From JAKJGV01 sp964617565 (lineage in GTDB: Bacteria; Verrucomicrobiota; Kiritimatiellia; CAIQIC01; JAGNIJ01), in NCBI GenBank assembly GCA_964617565.1, contig CAZTYH010000007.1, positions 1-64,000 on the forward strand: a DNA stretch of 64,000 nucleotides, read 5' to 3'. Shown here piece by piece: positions 40,315-48,931 of the stretch; position 1 is the stretch's first letter; every line of letters begins with the position of its first letter. The notes beneath the pieces were generated by a model, which was given only the letters and a program-made list of their open reading frames with translations, searched no databases and was not told where the DNA came from. The position numbers were made by a program, and so were the translations under genes.

Positions 40315-40926
40315 ATGAAAATTGATTTGCATGTCCACGCCAGCGAACGCTCCGGGTGCAGCATCTCAAGCGAAGAAGAAATCATAGCCATGGCGAAAAC
40401 GCGTGGACTCAACGCCATTGCCTTTACCGATCACGAACGGCTCGTGCCCACGGCACGCCTGGCCGAACTGAACCGGCTGCACAGCCCCTTTCGCATTTTT
40501 TCGGGCATCGAAATTCATACGGCCGAAGAAGAGGATATTCTCGTTTTCGGCATCCAGGACCAGAAGCTGGAAAGCATGACGTGGCCCTACGCCGATCTGC
40601 ACCGCTTTGTCAGGGCGCGAAACGGGTTCATGGTGCTGGCCCACCCGTACCGTTATCGCGAAACGATCAACGTGGACATTGCGCGGTATCGCCCCGATGC
40701 GGTCGAAGCCCGCTCCTCCAACATTCGGCCGCAGATCACACCGCGCATCCTGCAAGCCGCAGAAACGCTGTCCTGCGCAATCCTGTTTGCTTCCGATACG
40801 CATAACGCGCGCGACATCGGGACGTTCCATATCGAACTCGAAACGGAGGCCGAAAGCGATCAGGCGCTCGTCTCCCTTCTGCGCGCCCGCAGATTTTCCT
40901 GCCGCACCCTGCAAGCAACATCCTAA
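40315..40926 (+). CDS. PHP-domain metal-dependent phosphoesterase
   Basis: 203 aa. MKIDLHVHASERS gives the first HxH metal pair, AFTDHE the second site, FSGIEIHTAEE and VLAHPYRYRE further ligands, and ASDTHN the C-terminal His. It is the short, single-domain PHP type, like TrpH/YciV-type phosphatases rather than polymerase-linked PHP. Last member of the mtfA run, 15 bp after cls. Confidence 0.88.
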   Translation: MKIDLHVHASERSGCSISSEEEIIAMAKTRGLNAIAFTDHERLVPTARLAELNRLHSPFRIFSGIEIHTAEEEDILVFGIQDQKLESMTWPYADLHRFVRARNGFMVLAHPYRYRETINVDIARYRPDAVEARSSNIRPQITPRILQAAETLSCAILFASDTHNARDIGTFHIELETEAESDQALVSLLRARRFSCRTLQATS

Positions 40927-40995
40927 CCCGCTTGCACGCGAGCCGTTCCTCCCCTATGATCGGACCTTCTCACTTTCAGCAATAACGGAGGCGGC

Positions 40996-42396
40996 ATGGG
41001 CGGTTTTTTTGGCGTAGCATCACGGCAGGATTGTGTCACGGACTTGTTCTACGGCACGGACTATCACTCTCACCTCGGCACGAAGCGCGGCGGGCTGGCG
41101 GTTTGCAACTCGAGCAGCATCACCCGTTTCATACACGACATCTCCAACTCGCAGTTCCGTTCCAAATTCGAGCACGACATCGGGCGCCTTCACGGCAATA
41201 CCGGCATCGGGGTGATCAGCGACTACGAAGACCAGCCGTTGATCATCGGCTCCCATCTCGGCAATTACGCGATCGTCACGGTCGGCGTGATTCACAACCT
41301 TGAGGACCTGACCCGCAAGGCTTTCAGCAAGCGCACAACCCACTTCTCCGAGATGAGCGGCACCGAGATCAATCCGACCGAGTTGATCGCGACGCTCATC
41401 AACCAGGAAGCCAGCTTCGAGGAAGGCATCCAGCGCGCGCAGGAAGCGATTGAAGGGTCCTGCTCCATTTTGCTGCTGACGGCCAAAGGCATCTATGCCG
41501 CGCGTGACCGGTTCGGCAGAACCCCCATCGTCATCGGGCAAAAGAACGGCGCGGTGGCCGCCACGTTTGAAACGTGCGCGTTCCCCAACCTCGGCTATGA
41601 AGTGAAGCGCTATCTTGGCCCCGGTGAAATCGTCTTTTTCAACGCCGATGGATTCGAGGTAAGAAAAGGCGCGAACGCCCGCATGCAGATTTGCGCATTT
41701 TTATGGGTTTATTACGGGTTTCCGGCCTCCTCCTACGAGAACATCAACGTGGAAGATGTGCGTAATCGCTGCGGCGCAATCCTCGCGCGGAAGGAAAAGG
41801 CATCCGTGGACGCTGTCGCCGGCATTCCAGACTCCGGCGTCGGCCACGCGCTCGGCTTCGCCAGCGAAGCGGGAATTCCTTACCGACGGCCATTCGCAAA
41901 ATACACGCCGACCTGGCCGCGCAGCTTCATGCCGCAGGATCAAAGCATTCGCGATCTCGTGGCGCGAATGAAACTTATCCCCATCCGGGAAATCATAGAG
42001 GGCAAGCGCCTGCTCTTCTGCGAAGACTCTATCGTACGCGGCACGCAGTTGAAGGATACGATCAAGCGCCTCTTCGACTGCGGCGCGCGCGAGGTGCACA
42101 TGCGGCCGGCATGTCCGCCCCTCCTCTTCAGTTGCAAGTTCCTGAACTTCTCCCGCTCCCGCTCGGAACTGGATCTCGCGGGCCGCAAGGCCATTCACGA
42201 ACTCGAGGGCGAAGACCCCAAGGACATCCACGCTTATGCGGAGTCCGGCAGCGAGCGACAATGCGCCATGATCGAAGTCATCCGGAAACAACTCGGGCTC
42301 ACCTCGCTGAAATATCAGTGCATCGAAGACTTGATCGAGGCGATCGGCCTCCCGGCTGATAAAGTATGCACGTTCTGCTGGACCGGGAAGGAATGA
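40996..42396 (+). CDS. Amidophosphoribosyltransferase-like protein lacking the N-terminal catalytic cysteine
   Basis: 466 aa; a GGAGG ribosome site at 40987 supports the ATG at 40996. The N-terminal Ntn glutaminase domain opens MGGFFGVAS, whereas PurF needs Cys directly after Met; the nearest cysteine is residue 13. The rest of this domain is well kept (LGTKRGGLAV, GNTGIGVIS, ARDRFGRTP). The C-terminal phosphoribosyltransferase domain has GIPDSGVGHALGFA and the PRPP loop FCEDSIVRGTQ (within residues 338-351). It may use free ammonia, or a partner's, or have another role. Confidence 0.85.
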   Translation: MGGFFGVASRQDCVTDLFYGTDYHSHLGTKRGGLAVCNSSSITRFIHDISNSQFRSKFEHDIGRLHGNTGIGVISDYEDQPLIIGSHLGNYAIVTVGVIHNLEDLTRKAFSKRTTHFSEMSGTEINPTELIATLINQEASFEEGIQRAQEAIEGSCSILLLTAKGIYAARDRFGRTPIVIGQKNGAVAATFETCAFPNLGYEVKRYLGPGEIVFFNADGFEVRKGANARMQICAFLWVYYGFPASSYENINVEDVRNRCGAILARKEKASVDAVAGIPDSGVGHALGFASEAGIPYRRPFAKYTPTWPRSFMPQDQSIRDLVARMKLIPIREIIEGKRLLFCEDSIVRGTQLKDTIKRLFDCGAREVHMRPACPPLLFSCKFLNFSRSRSELDLAGRKAIHELEGEDPKDIHAYAESGSERQCAMIEVIRKQLGLTSLKYQCIEDLIEAIGLPADKVCTFCWTGKE

Positions 42397-42398
42397 TC

Positions 42399-42415
42399 AC
42401 CGCGCAAAGCGCGGT
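42399..42415. terminator. Hairpin between convergent genes
   Basis: ACCGCGC (42399-42405), loop AAA, GCGCGGT (42409-42415): a perfect 7-bp stem filling the 18-bp gap between two convergent stop codons. Probably a bidirectional terminator or 3'-end barrier. Confidence 0.6.
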
Positions 42416-43509
42416 CAGTCTTCCACCCGCCCGAAATTCAACCCCTGCGGCATGCGGTCGGGACGCTCGCAGCGGCTGCTAATGTCCACGTGACGCCCCT
42501 CCCGCGCGGCGTCGTAGATGGACTGCATCACATCCAGCACGTGAAACGCCAACTCCGCCGAAGCGCGGTGCCGCCGCCCGGACTGGATCGCGCTCGCCAT
42601 ATCCGCAACCCCCACGCCGCGACTGTTCTCTTCATATCCGTGTGTCGAATTGAGCTTCCGCCACGACTTCCCCGAGCCCAGGCGCATGCGCACCGAGCCG
42701 CCGAAATTGTTGGGGTCCGGCAAAGAAAGCGATCCGTCGGCGCCATAGATTTCGATCGGTGGAAGCTGGTGGCTCCACACGTCGAAACTCATGATGAGGC
42801 TGCAGGTCGCGTCATTCTCGAATTCCAGCACCGCGGCCATATGCGTGGGCGTTTGAACGGCTATCTTCTCGCCCCTCCGTGCTTCAGCCGTGACCACGCG
42901 CTCGGGGAACGTGGTCTGCGACATCGCCGCCACGCGCCGGACCGGTCCGATCAAGCCGATCAGCGCACTGAGATAGTAAGGCCCCATGTCAAACACCGGT
43001 CCACCGCCGGGCTGATAGAAGAAATCCGGATTGGGATGCCAGCTTTCGTGCCCATGGCACAGCATGAAAGCCACGGCCGACACGGGGCGCCCCAACTCTC
43101 CCGCATCAATAATCCTGCGCGCAGTCTGAAGAGCGCCGCCCATAAACGTGTCCGGCGCACAGCCCAGGCGAACATTCCGCGCAGCCGCGGCTTCAACCAG
43201 CCGGCGGCCCTCGTCGCGATTAAGCGCCAGCGGCTTCTCGCTGTACACATGCTTGCCCGCTTCGATGGCGCGAAGACTGATTTCGGCGTGGGCTTGCGGC
43301 GGGGTCAGGTTGAGGATCAGCTCGATCTCCGGATCGGCAAGCATTTCGTCCACGGAACAGCTCCGGGGGAGATCATAAACCTCCGCCTTGCTTTTCGCCC
43401 GCTCTGCGTCAATGTCCGCGCAAGCCGCGAGACTCAGCACGTCGAAGCGCTTGCAGTTCTTGATGTAGATGTCACTGATGTTTCCGCAGCCGACAATCCC
43501 GATTCTCAT
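42415..43509 (-). CDS. Gfo/Idh/MocA-family oxidoreductase
   Basis: 364 aa. The N-terminal Rossmann fold starts MRIGIVGCGNISDIY. EKPLALN (the conserved EKP) follows at about residue 95. The C-terminal domain has GGGPVFDMGPYYL, with the D-H-like substrate block. Such enzymes oxidise or reduce sugars or inositols with NAD(P). The substrate is unknown. It diverges from the alcohol-dehydrogenase-type gene at 43595, so both may share control. Confidence 0.9.
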   Translation of the reverse strand: MRIGIVGCGNISDIYIKNCKRFDVLSLAACADIDAERAKSKAEVYDLPRSCSVDEMLADPEIELILNLTPPQAHAEISLRAIEAGKHVYSEKPLALNRDEGRRLVEAAAARNVRLGCAPDTFMGGALQTARRIIDAGELGRPVSAVAFMLCHGHESWHPNPDFFYQPGGGPVFDMGPYYLSALIGLIGPVRRVAAMSQTTFPERVVTAEARRGEKIAVQTPTHMAAVLEFENDATCSLIMSFDVWSHQLPPIEIYGADGSLSLPDPNNFGGSVRMRLGSGKSWRKLNSTHGYEENSRGVGVADMASAIQSGRRHRASAELAFHVLDVMQSIYDAAREGRHVDISSRCERPDRMPQGLNFGRVED

Positions 43510-43594
43510 TCATCCTCCAGGCGTTAATTGAAAACAGTTTCTAAAAGCCGGTCGGCACTTGTGTCAAGCCCGGCCGCGCGGTAGGCTGAAAGAC

Positions 43595-44542
43595 ATGAAG
43601 GCGCTTGTGTTCGATGGCTCGCTGCGTTTTGACCCCTCTTATCCGCCGCCCGATGCCCCTGCGGACTGGGCGGTCATCCGCATTCACTGCGCCGGCATCT
43701 GTGGAACCGACATTGAAATCACGCGCGGCTACATGGGTTTCCGCGGCGTGCCCGGACACGAATTCACCGGTATCGTAACCGAGTGTGATGATTCTTCGTG
43801 GCTCGACCAGAGAGTGGTGGGCGAAATCAACGCGGCCTGCGGAAAATGCGAGTGGTGCCGCAAAGGTCTTGGACGTCATTGTCCCAACCGCACCGTCCTC
43901 GGCATCCTCCGCCACGACGGCTGCATGGCCGAATATTGCACCTTGCCGGTTCGCAACCTGCACCGTGTACCGGATGAAATGCCGGACGATCATGCGGTGT
44001 TTATCGAGCTCCTCGCCGCCGCATACGAAATTCTTGAACAAGTGCCGGTCTCGCAAGAAACACGGTGCATCGTGCTTGGCGACGGCAAGCTCGGAATCCT
44101 CTGTGCATGGGTTCTTTCAACCGTGTGCGGCGGGGTCACGCTGGTGGGGCATCACGAATCGAAATTGAAGTTAGCGGCATGGAACGGCATTGGGATCACA
44201 ACCGACACTTCTTCGTTAGCGCCCGCAGACCTCGTCGTCGAGGCCACGGGGCGCGCGGAAGGATTGGAGCAGGCCGCCGTCTTGTGCCTCCCGCGCGGAA
44301 CGATCGCTCTCAAATCCACCATCGCCGAAAAAAGCCGTGTGGGGCTCGCACCACTGGTGATCAACGAAATCACCGTCGTGGGCTCCCGTTGCGGCCTGTT
44401 CGACCCGGCCCTCAGGGGGTATGCAGTACATCGCTTCCCCCTGGACCGCCTCATTGCCGCGCGTTATCCGCTTGAACAGGGGCTCCAGGCGTTTGAAGCC
44501 GCCCGGGCGGGAGGACTTAAAGTCCTGCTGGATGTGGCATGA
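43595..44542 (+). CDS. Zinc-type medium-chain dehydrogenase/reductase
   Basis: 315 aa from the ATG at 43595. Catalytic zinc ligands: C in CAGICGTD, GHEFTG, and the structural zinc cluster CGKCEWCRKGLGRHC. The NAD-binding VLGDGKLGILCAW follows. It is slightly shorter than most sorbitol/threonine-dehydrogenase relatives. Substrate unknown; divergent pairing with a Gfo/Idh/MocA oxidoreductase suggests sugar or polyol use. Confidence 0.88.
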   Translation: MKALVFDGSLRFDPSYPPPDAPADWAVIRIHCAGICGTDIEITRGYMGFRGVPGHEFTGIVTECDDSSWLDQRVVGEINAACGKCEWCRKGLGRHCPNRTVLGILRHDGCMAEYCTLPVRNLHRVPDEMPDDHAVFIELLAAAYEILEQVPVSQETRCIVLGDGKLGILCAWVLSTVCGGVTLVGHHESKLKLAAWNGIGITTDTSSLAPADLVVEATGRAEGLEQAAVLCLPRGTIALKSTIAEKSRVGLAPLVINEITVVGSRCGLFDPALRGYAVHRFPLDRLIAARYPLEQGLQAFEAARAGGLKVLLDVA

Positions 44543-44594
44543 ACCAAATCCCATTGCGCACGGAATCGAGGTTTGGCATAGTCAGCAGAACTTT

Positions 44595-45608
44595 ATGGCA
44601 ATTTGTTCAACGGAAATGCGTTCTCCCAGGATCATAGCCGCCACGTTGCTGGCGGTCGGATTGGCGGTTCACACGGCGCCCGCGCGCGGAATCCCTGTGG
44701 ACGGCTATGCAGCGATTGTCAACAACCGCGTCATCACGGTCGGGGAAGTTCTGGCGCTCGTTCAGCCCGTACGCGCGCAAATCGAGACCGCGTTCCAGGG
44801 CCGCGAGCTGGAGCAAAAGCTGGAGGAAGCCTATAACGCCGCCTTGCGATCGCTTGTCGAGCGCGCCCTGATCATCGAGGCCTTCGGTCAACTCGGAGGC
44901 ACCATTCCCGACCGGCTCGTGGAAGACCAGGTCAGTTCCTTCATCAGCGAACGCTTTAACAACAATCGAGCGGCATTCCTCGAAGCGCTGACGGAAGAGC
45001 GCATGACGCTGGAAGACTGGCGCGAGGAAACGCGAAACCGCCTGATCGTGACCATCATGCGCCGCCGGGAAGTTTCGGACCGTGTTCTTATTTCTCCGAG
45101 CGAAGTGCGCGCAGCTTACGAAAAGAATATCGAGAGCTATCGCACGCCGGAACAGGTCAAGCTGCGCATGATCGTACTCCAGCGCGGGCAGGGACAAGAG
45201 GAGCAGGCGGTCAAGCGATCTGAAGCTCAGAGTATTCGCGAGCGCCTTCTTTCGGGTGAAGATTTTGCCGAGGTGGCGCGCAACGAATCCGAAGGAGCGC
45301 GCGCGGCGCAGGGCGGCGATTTTGGATGGATCGAGCCGGATTCTCTCCGTCCGGAATTGGTCAAGATGGCCGAAGAGCTGGAAACGGGGCGCATCGGCGA
45401 GATCATCGAGACCGACAGCGAAATCTATATCCTCAAGGTCGAAGCTCGCAAGAAAGCGTCCGTCAAGGCGTTCGACGAGGTGCGCGGAGAGATCGAGACC
45501 GAACTACGCCGCCAGGAAGAAGAGCGGCTCTACGCCGCATGGATGGAGCGGCTAAACCGTCGTTTTTACGTCCGAATCCTCGAAGAAGGCGGGCCGTCCA
45601 CGTTGTGA
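44595..45608 (+). CDS. SurA-like periplasmic peptidyl-prolyl isomerase/chaperone
   Basis: 337 aa from the ATG at 44595; an ATG at 44616 is a close alternative. A signal peptide (ending APARG) is followed by a SurA_N-type domain (VDGYAAIVNNRVITVGEVL) and one parvulin domain (EQVKLRMIVLQ, GEDFAEVARNESEGARAAQGGDFGWI). SurA carries two parvulin units; this has one. It should help outer-membrane protein folding. It precedes pdxA and rsmA, the surA-pdxA-ksgA order known from proteobacteria. Confidence 0.88.
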   Translation: MAICSTEMRSPRIIAATLLAVGLAVHTAPARGIPVDGYAAIVNNRVITVGEVLALVQPVRAQIETAFQGRELEQKLEEAYNAALRSLVERALIIEAFGQLGGTIPDRLVEDQVSSFISERFNNNRAAFLEALTEERMTLEDWREETRNRLIVTIMRRREVSDRVLISPSEVRAAYEKNIESYRTPEQVKLRMIVLQRGQGQEEQAVKRSEAQSIRERLLSGEDFAEVARNESEGARAAQGGDFGWIEPDSLRPELVKMAEELETGRIGEIIETDSEIYILKVEARKKASVKAFDEVRGEIETELRRQEEERLYAAWMERLNRRFYVRILEEGGPSTL

Positions 45609-45639
45609 CCCGCCGCTTGCGATCGGAACCGGGGTTGTC

Positions 45640-46644
45640 ATGAAGCAACCGCTGAGAATTGGAATCACCCTTGGCGACATCAACGGGGTCGGGCCGGAAG
45701 TGGCCCTCAAGGCCGCGCGGCACTGCGCGCGCAATCTGGAATCCGTACAACTCATCCTGATCGGGTCCGGATCGGTCGTCCGCGAACAGGCAAAAGCGTT
45801 CAAACAGCGTGCGATCCGTGAATGGCAACCGTCTGAAGGACGCGATCCCGGCTCGACGGTCTCAATCTGGGATCCGAATCCCCATCTGCATTTGAGCTGG
45901 CGCCCGGGAGAGATTCATGCCGACGCCTCACGCGCCGCCGCGTCGTGGATCCGCACTGCCGTGCAGGCTTGCCGGAACGGTGTGCTTGACGCCATGGTGA
46001 CCGCACCGATCTGCAAGGAGGGTTTTCACAACGCGGGCATTCACTTCCCGGGGCACACGGAAATGCTTGCGGAACTCACAGGGACCCGACGTTTCGCGAT
46101 GATGCTTTTCGGGGGAACACTCCGCGTAGTGCTTGTCACCCGTCACATTCCGCTGGCGCGGGTCGCAAAGGAATTAACAAAAAACAAAATTCTTGAAACG
46201 ATCCGGTTGACGTGCGAAGCGCTTCCGTGGATGGGGGAGCGGCGCGCGCGCGTTGCCGTTTGCGGCTTGAACCCGCACGCCGGTGATGGCGGGAAAATAG
46301 GTCGGGAAGAAATCGGCATCATCGCGCCCGCGATTCGTCGCGCGCGAAGCGAAGGGTTCGATGTCACAGGCCCCGTACCCTCGGACACGGTCTTTCACCA
46401 GGCACTGAAAAGAAAGTATGACGCGGTCATCGCCATGTATCACGACCAGGGGCTTGGTCCGCTGAAAATGCTGGCTTTTGATTTCGGTGTAAACGTCACG
46501 CTCGGGCTGCCCATCGTGCGCACCTCGCCCGACCACGGTACGGCGTTCGATATCGCGGGCCGGAACAAGGCCGAATCGCAAAGCATGATCGAGGCCATTG
46601 AATGGGCGGCGGACCTCGCCCGTCGCAAAAACCCCTGGAAGTGA
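45640..46644 (+). CDS. pdxA: 4-hydroxythreonine-4-phosphate dehydrogenase
   Basis: 334 aa, the usual size. RIGITLGDINGVGPEVALKAA, the metal-binding His in FPGHTEMLAELTG, GLNPHAGDGGKIG, AMYHDQGLGPLKM and RTSPDHGTAFDIAG are all family signatures. It oxidises the vitamin B6 precursor that PdxJ then uses. It ends 32 bp before rsmA. Confidence 0.97.
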   Translation: MKQPLRIGITLGDINGVGPEVALKAARHCARNLESVQLILIGSGSVVREQAKAFKQRAIREWQPSEGRDPGSTVSIWDPNPHLHLSWRPGEIHADASRAAASWIRTAVQACRNGVLDAMVTAPICKEGFHNAGIHFPGHTEMLAELTGTRRFAMMLFGGTLRVVLVTRHIPLARVAKELTKNKILETIRLTCEALPWMGERRARVAVCGLNPHAGDGGKIGREEIGIIAPAIRRARSEGFDVTGPVPSDTVFHQALKRKYDAVIAMYHDQGLGPLKMLAFDFGVNVTLGLPIVRTSPDHGTAFDIAGRNKAESQSMIEAIEWAADLARRKNPWK

Positions 46645-46645
46645 T

Positions 46646-46692
46646 ATGGCTTATCCCCTCATCTCCCTGCTTCCCCATGTCCCTCACCCATC
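46646..46692. repeat. Pyrimidine-rich word repeat covering the rsmA start
   Basis: CCCCTCATCTCCCTGC, CCCCATGTCCCTCACCC and CCATCC follow in a row: imperfect 7-8 nt units of C-rich word plus AT. The rsmA ATG lies inside. A similar tract occurs at 48226-48270. Confidence 0.4.
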
Positions 46693-47519
46693 CATCTGAA
46701 GTCAAGGCGCTGCTCAACGAGCTGGGAATTCATCCGAACCGGAAGATGGGGCAGAACTTTCTTATAGATTCGAACATCCTTCGCATCCTTCTTCGGACGG
46801 CCGATCTGCAAGCGCGGGATTCCGTCCTTGAGGTCGGCCCCGGCCTGGGGGTTCTCACCGAGTGGTTGGCTCGATGGGCTGGACGCGTTGTCGCCGTTGA
46901 AAAGGACCGCCGGCTTGTCGCATTCCTGAGAGAGAAGTTTGCGGAAAAGGACAATGTTGAGATCGTGGAAGGCGATATCCTTGACCAGGATTTAGAGGCC
47001 TTACTGAAAGGTGGAGTGAACAAGGTTATCGCCAACCTACCCTACGCGATCAGCAGCCGGCTGCTCTTCTCGCTCGCCGACGCCCCTCGCTCGCCAGCGC
47101 AGATCACGGTCACCGTTCAGAAGGAAGTCGCCGAGCGAATCGTATCGCCTCCATGCTCATCCGACTACGGACTGCTGAGCGTTATTATTCAACTCAAGTA
47201 TTGTGCGGCGATCAGCAAGGAGGTCAGCCCCACCTGCTTTTTGCCGCCGCCCGATGTCAAATCGGCTATTCTCAACATGGAACGCCGGCAAGCACCATGC
47301 GAGCCGCGCGACCGCGCCATATTGCACCGCCTTGTGAAAACCGCATTCACTCATCGTCGCAAGCAGCTTCTCGGCACGCTGGCAAAGGTGGACGGTCTGG
47401 GCGAATCGCGCGCCGGCGAAATCCTGTCAGCCATCGGCATCCCGCCCCGCGCTCGCCCCGAAACGGTCCCGCCGGATCAATGGGTACAACTTGCGGACGC
47501 GGCTCTGCCGACCAATTGA
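46677..47519 (+). CDS. rsmA: 16S rRNA dimethyladenosine transferase
   Basis: 280 aa from the ATG at 46677; the longer frame overlaps pdxA. KMGQNFLIDSNI, the SAM motif VLEVGPGLGVLTEWL, the catalytic NLPYAISSRLLF and the C-terminal VKTAFTHRRKQLLG are characteristic. It dimethylates two adjacent adenines in helix 45 of 16S rRNA. No Shine-Dalgarno is visible; the start lies in a pyrimidine-rich tract. Its end overlaps nfi on the other strand by 43 bp. Confidence 0.95.
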   Translation: MSLTHPSEVKALLNELGIHPNRKMGQNFLIDSNILRILLRTADLQARDSVLEVGPGLGVLTEWLARWAGRVVAVEKDRRLVAFLREKFAEKDNVEIVEGDILDQDLEALLKGGVNKVIANLPYAISSRLLFSLADAPRSPAQITVTVQKEVAERIVSPPCSSDYGLLSVIIQLKYCAAISKEVSPTCFLPPPDVKSAILNMERRQAPCEPRDRAILHRLVKTAFTHRRKQLLGTLAKVDGLGESRAGEILSAIGIPPRARPETVPPDQWVQLADAALPTN

Positions 47520-48163
47520 TCCGCCAGGCGAACTGGCTCCGGCAACCGGTAACCCGCACCGCATGCGAGCACCATTTTCTCTGCGGTCTTGAGATCCACC
47601 AGGTGTCCGATGCTCACATAGACCGGTTTCACGCCATTGCGCGTTCGCAATACGGTCCCGACGCGTTCCCCTCGAACCATCAACGCCGTACGCGACCCAC
47701 GGCGATGAGCAGGCATTGCATGTTTGCCCACCAACAAACTCTTCGCGCAACCGATGGAGGGCAATCCCGCAAGGAGCCCTGCATGACAGGCGATCCCCAT
47801 CCTTCTCGGATGAGCAAACCCGTGGCCATCGAAAATCAGCACATCCGGAGCGCATTCTATTTTTCGCAGGGCGGCCAGAAGAGCGGGCGCTTCCCGAAAG
47901 GAAAGCAGTCCGGGAATATAAGGGAAGCAAAGAGGTGCGAACGCAACGACCTGTTCAACGACTCTTCTTTCCACCCTATCCCAGACCACAACCGCTGCCA
48001 TGCACTGTCCACCATCCCCTGGGAAGGCCGCATCAAGCCCCGCCACAAGGCGTGCTTTTCTCCGCGGAAAACGCTGCACGACACGGGATGCCAGTTGCCG
48101 TTGAATCTCCACCGCCTCCTGCGGAGTCACATCCCAGGCATGGCATTGCCGTGGAAGTTTCAT
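47477..48163 (-). CDS. nfi: Endonuclease V
   Basis: 228 aa from the ATG at 48163 (MKLPRQCHAWDVTP). Active-site residues are present: D44 in VAGLDAAF, E91 in FPYIPGLLSFRE, D112 in LIFDGHGFAHPRRMG, plus GCAKSLLVG. It nicks DNA near deaminated bases such as inosine. Its last 43 bp run antisense through the end of rsmA. Confidence 0.93.
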   Translation of the reverse strand: MKLPRQCHAWDVTPQEAVEIQRQLASRVVQRFPRRKARLVAGLDAAFPGDGGQCMAAVVVWDRVERRVVEQVVAFAPLCFPYIPGLLSFREAPALLAALRKIECAPDVLIFDGHGFAHPRRMGIACHAGLLAGLPSIGCAKSLLVGKHAMPAHRRGSRTALMVRGERVGTVLRTRNGVKPVYVSIGHLVDLKTAEKMVLACGAGYRLPEPVRLADQLVGRAASASCTH

Positions 48164-48283
48164 TGGCCCAGCATACGCTCTCGCTTCAACCCTTTCCACA
48201 ACACATCTTCACGTCCCAGACCGTCCCCATCATCATGCCCGTCCCCTTGCCCATCACCCCTCCCATCAGATGACATCGCACCG

Positions 48284-48327
48284 GACCTTATGACCTTATG
48301 CGCATATGCGCATAAGGTCATAAGGTC
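48284..48327. repeat. Perfect 44-bp palindrome in the nfi/mscS divergent gap
   Basis: Each 22-nt arm holds the word GACCTTAT twice, ending GCGCAT at the centre (48305/48306). There is no loop. It lies between the nfi start and the start of the MscS gene, with a C-rich tract (48226-48270) beside it. It may act as a binding site or cruciform; it is too symmetric for chance. Confidence 0.85.
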
Positions 48328-48412
48328 GGCCGATTCGAAACGCGATCTTGATTGGCGGCGGACAAAGAGTAAAAAAAGGCGGTGTCTTTTCCCTTAACCC
48401 GGGAGTTTTCTC

Positions 48413-48925
48413 ATGGGAACGCTGATCGAAGCATATACGGAGCATGCGTTGCGAATCGGATTTCGGTTCGGCATTGCGCTGTTGATCTATCTCGCTTTTC
48501 ACCTGGCGGGCTCGGTGTTGAGCCGGTTAATGTCGGGCATCGCCAAAAAGCTGAACAGCGGGCGCGAATACGTGGTGCGGCTGCTTGGAAAAATCATCAA
48601 GGTCACGCTGATCGTTATAGGCGCCGTCACCGCGCTCGGAACGCTGGGCGTCAACGTAAGCGCTATTGTGGCCAGCCTCGGACTGACCGGCTTCGCCCTG
48701 GGTTTCGCGCTCAAAGACGCGCTGTCCAACATTCTTGCCGGCATCCTGATCCTCTTCTATCAACCCTTCCGCGCCGGAGACCGAATCGCCATGATGGCTT
48801 TCGAGGGCAACGTGATCCGCATAGATCTTCGCTACACGATGCTCGACGGTCCTGACGGAAAACGCATCCTGATTCCGAACTCCAATCTGTTTAACAATGT
48901 CGTCGTCATCGTGAGCCGTGGATAA
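48413..48925 (+). CDS. Small-conductance mechanosensitive channel (MscS), minimal form
   Basis: 170 aa. Three membrane helices; the pore-lining third helix is GVNVSAIVASLGLTGFALGFALKDALSNILAG. The beta-domain with FRAGDRIAMMAFEGNVIRIDLRYTML and LIPNSNLFNNVV follows. It stops there, so the cytoplasmic cage domain of E. coli MscS is missing. Releases solutes on osmotic downshock. The next gene starts 6 bp later. Confidence 0.92.
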   Translation: MGTLIEAYTEHALRIGFRFGIALLIYLAFHLAGSVLSRLMSGIAKKLNSGREYVVRLLGKIIKVTLIVIGAVTALGTLGVNVSAIVASLGLTGFALGFALKDALSNILAGILILFYQPFRAGDRIAMMAFEGNVIRIDLRYTMLDGPDGKRILIPNSNLFNNVVVIVSRG

Positions 48926-48931
48926 ACGATA

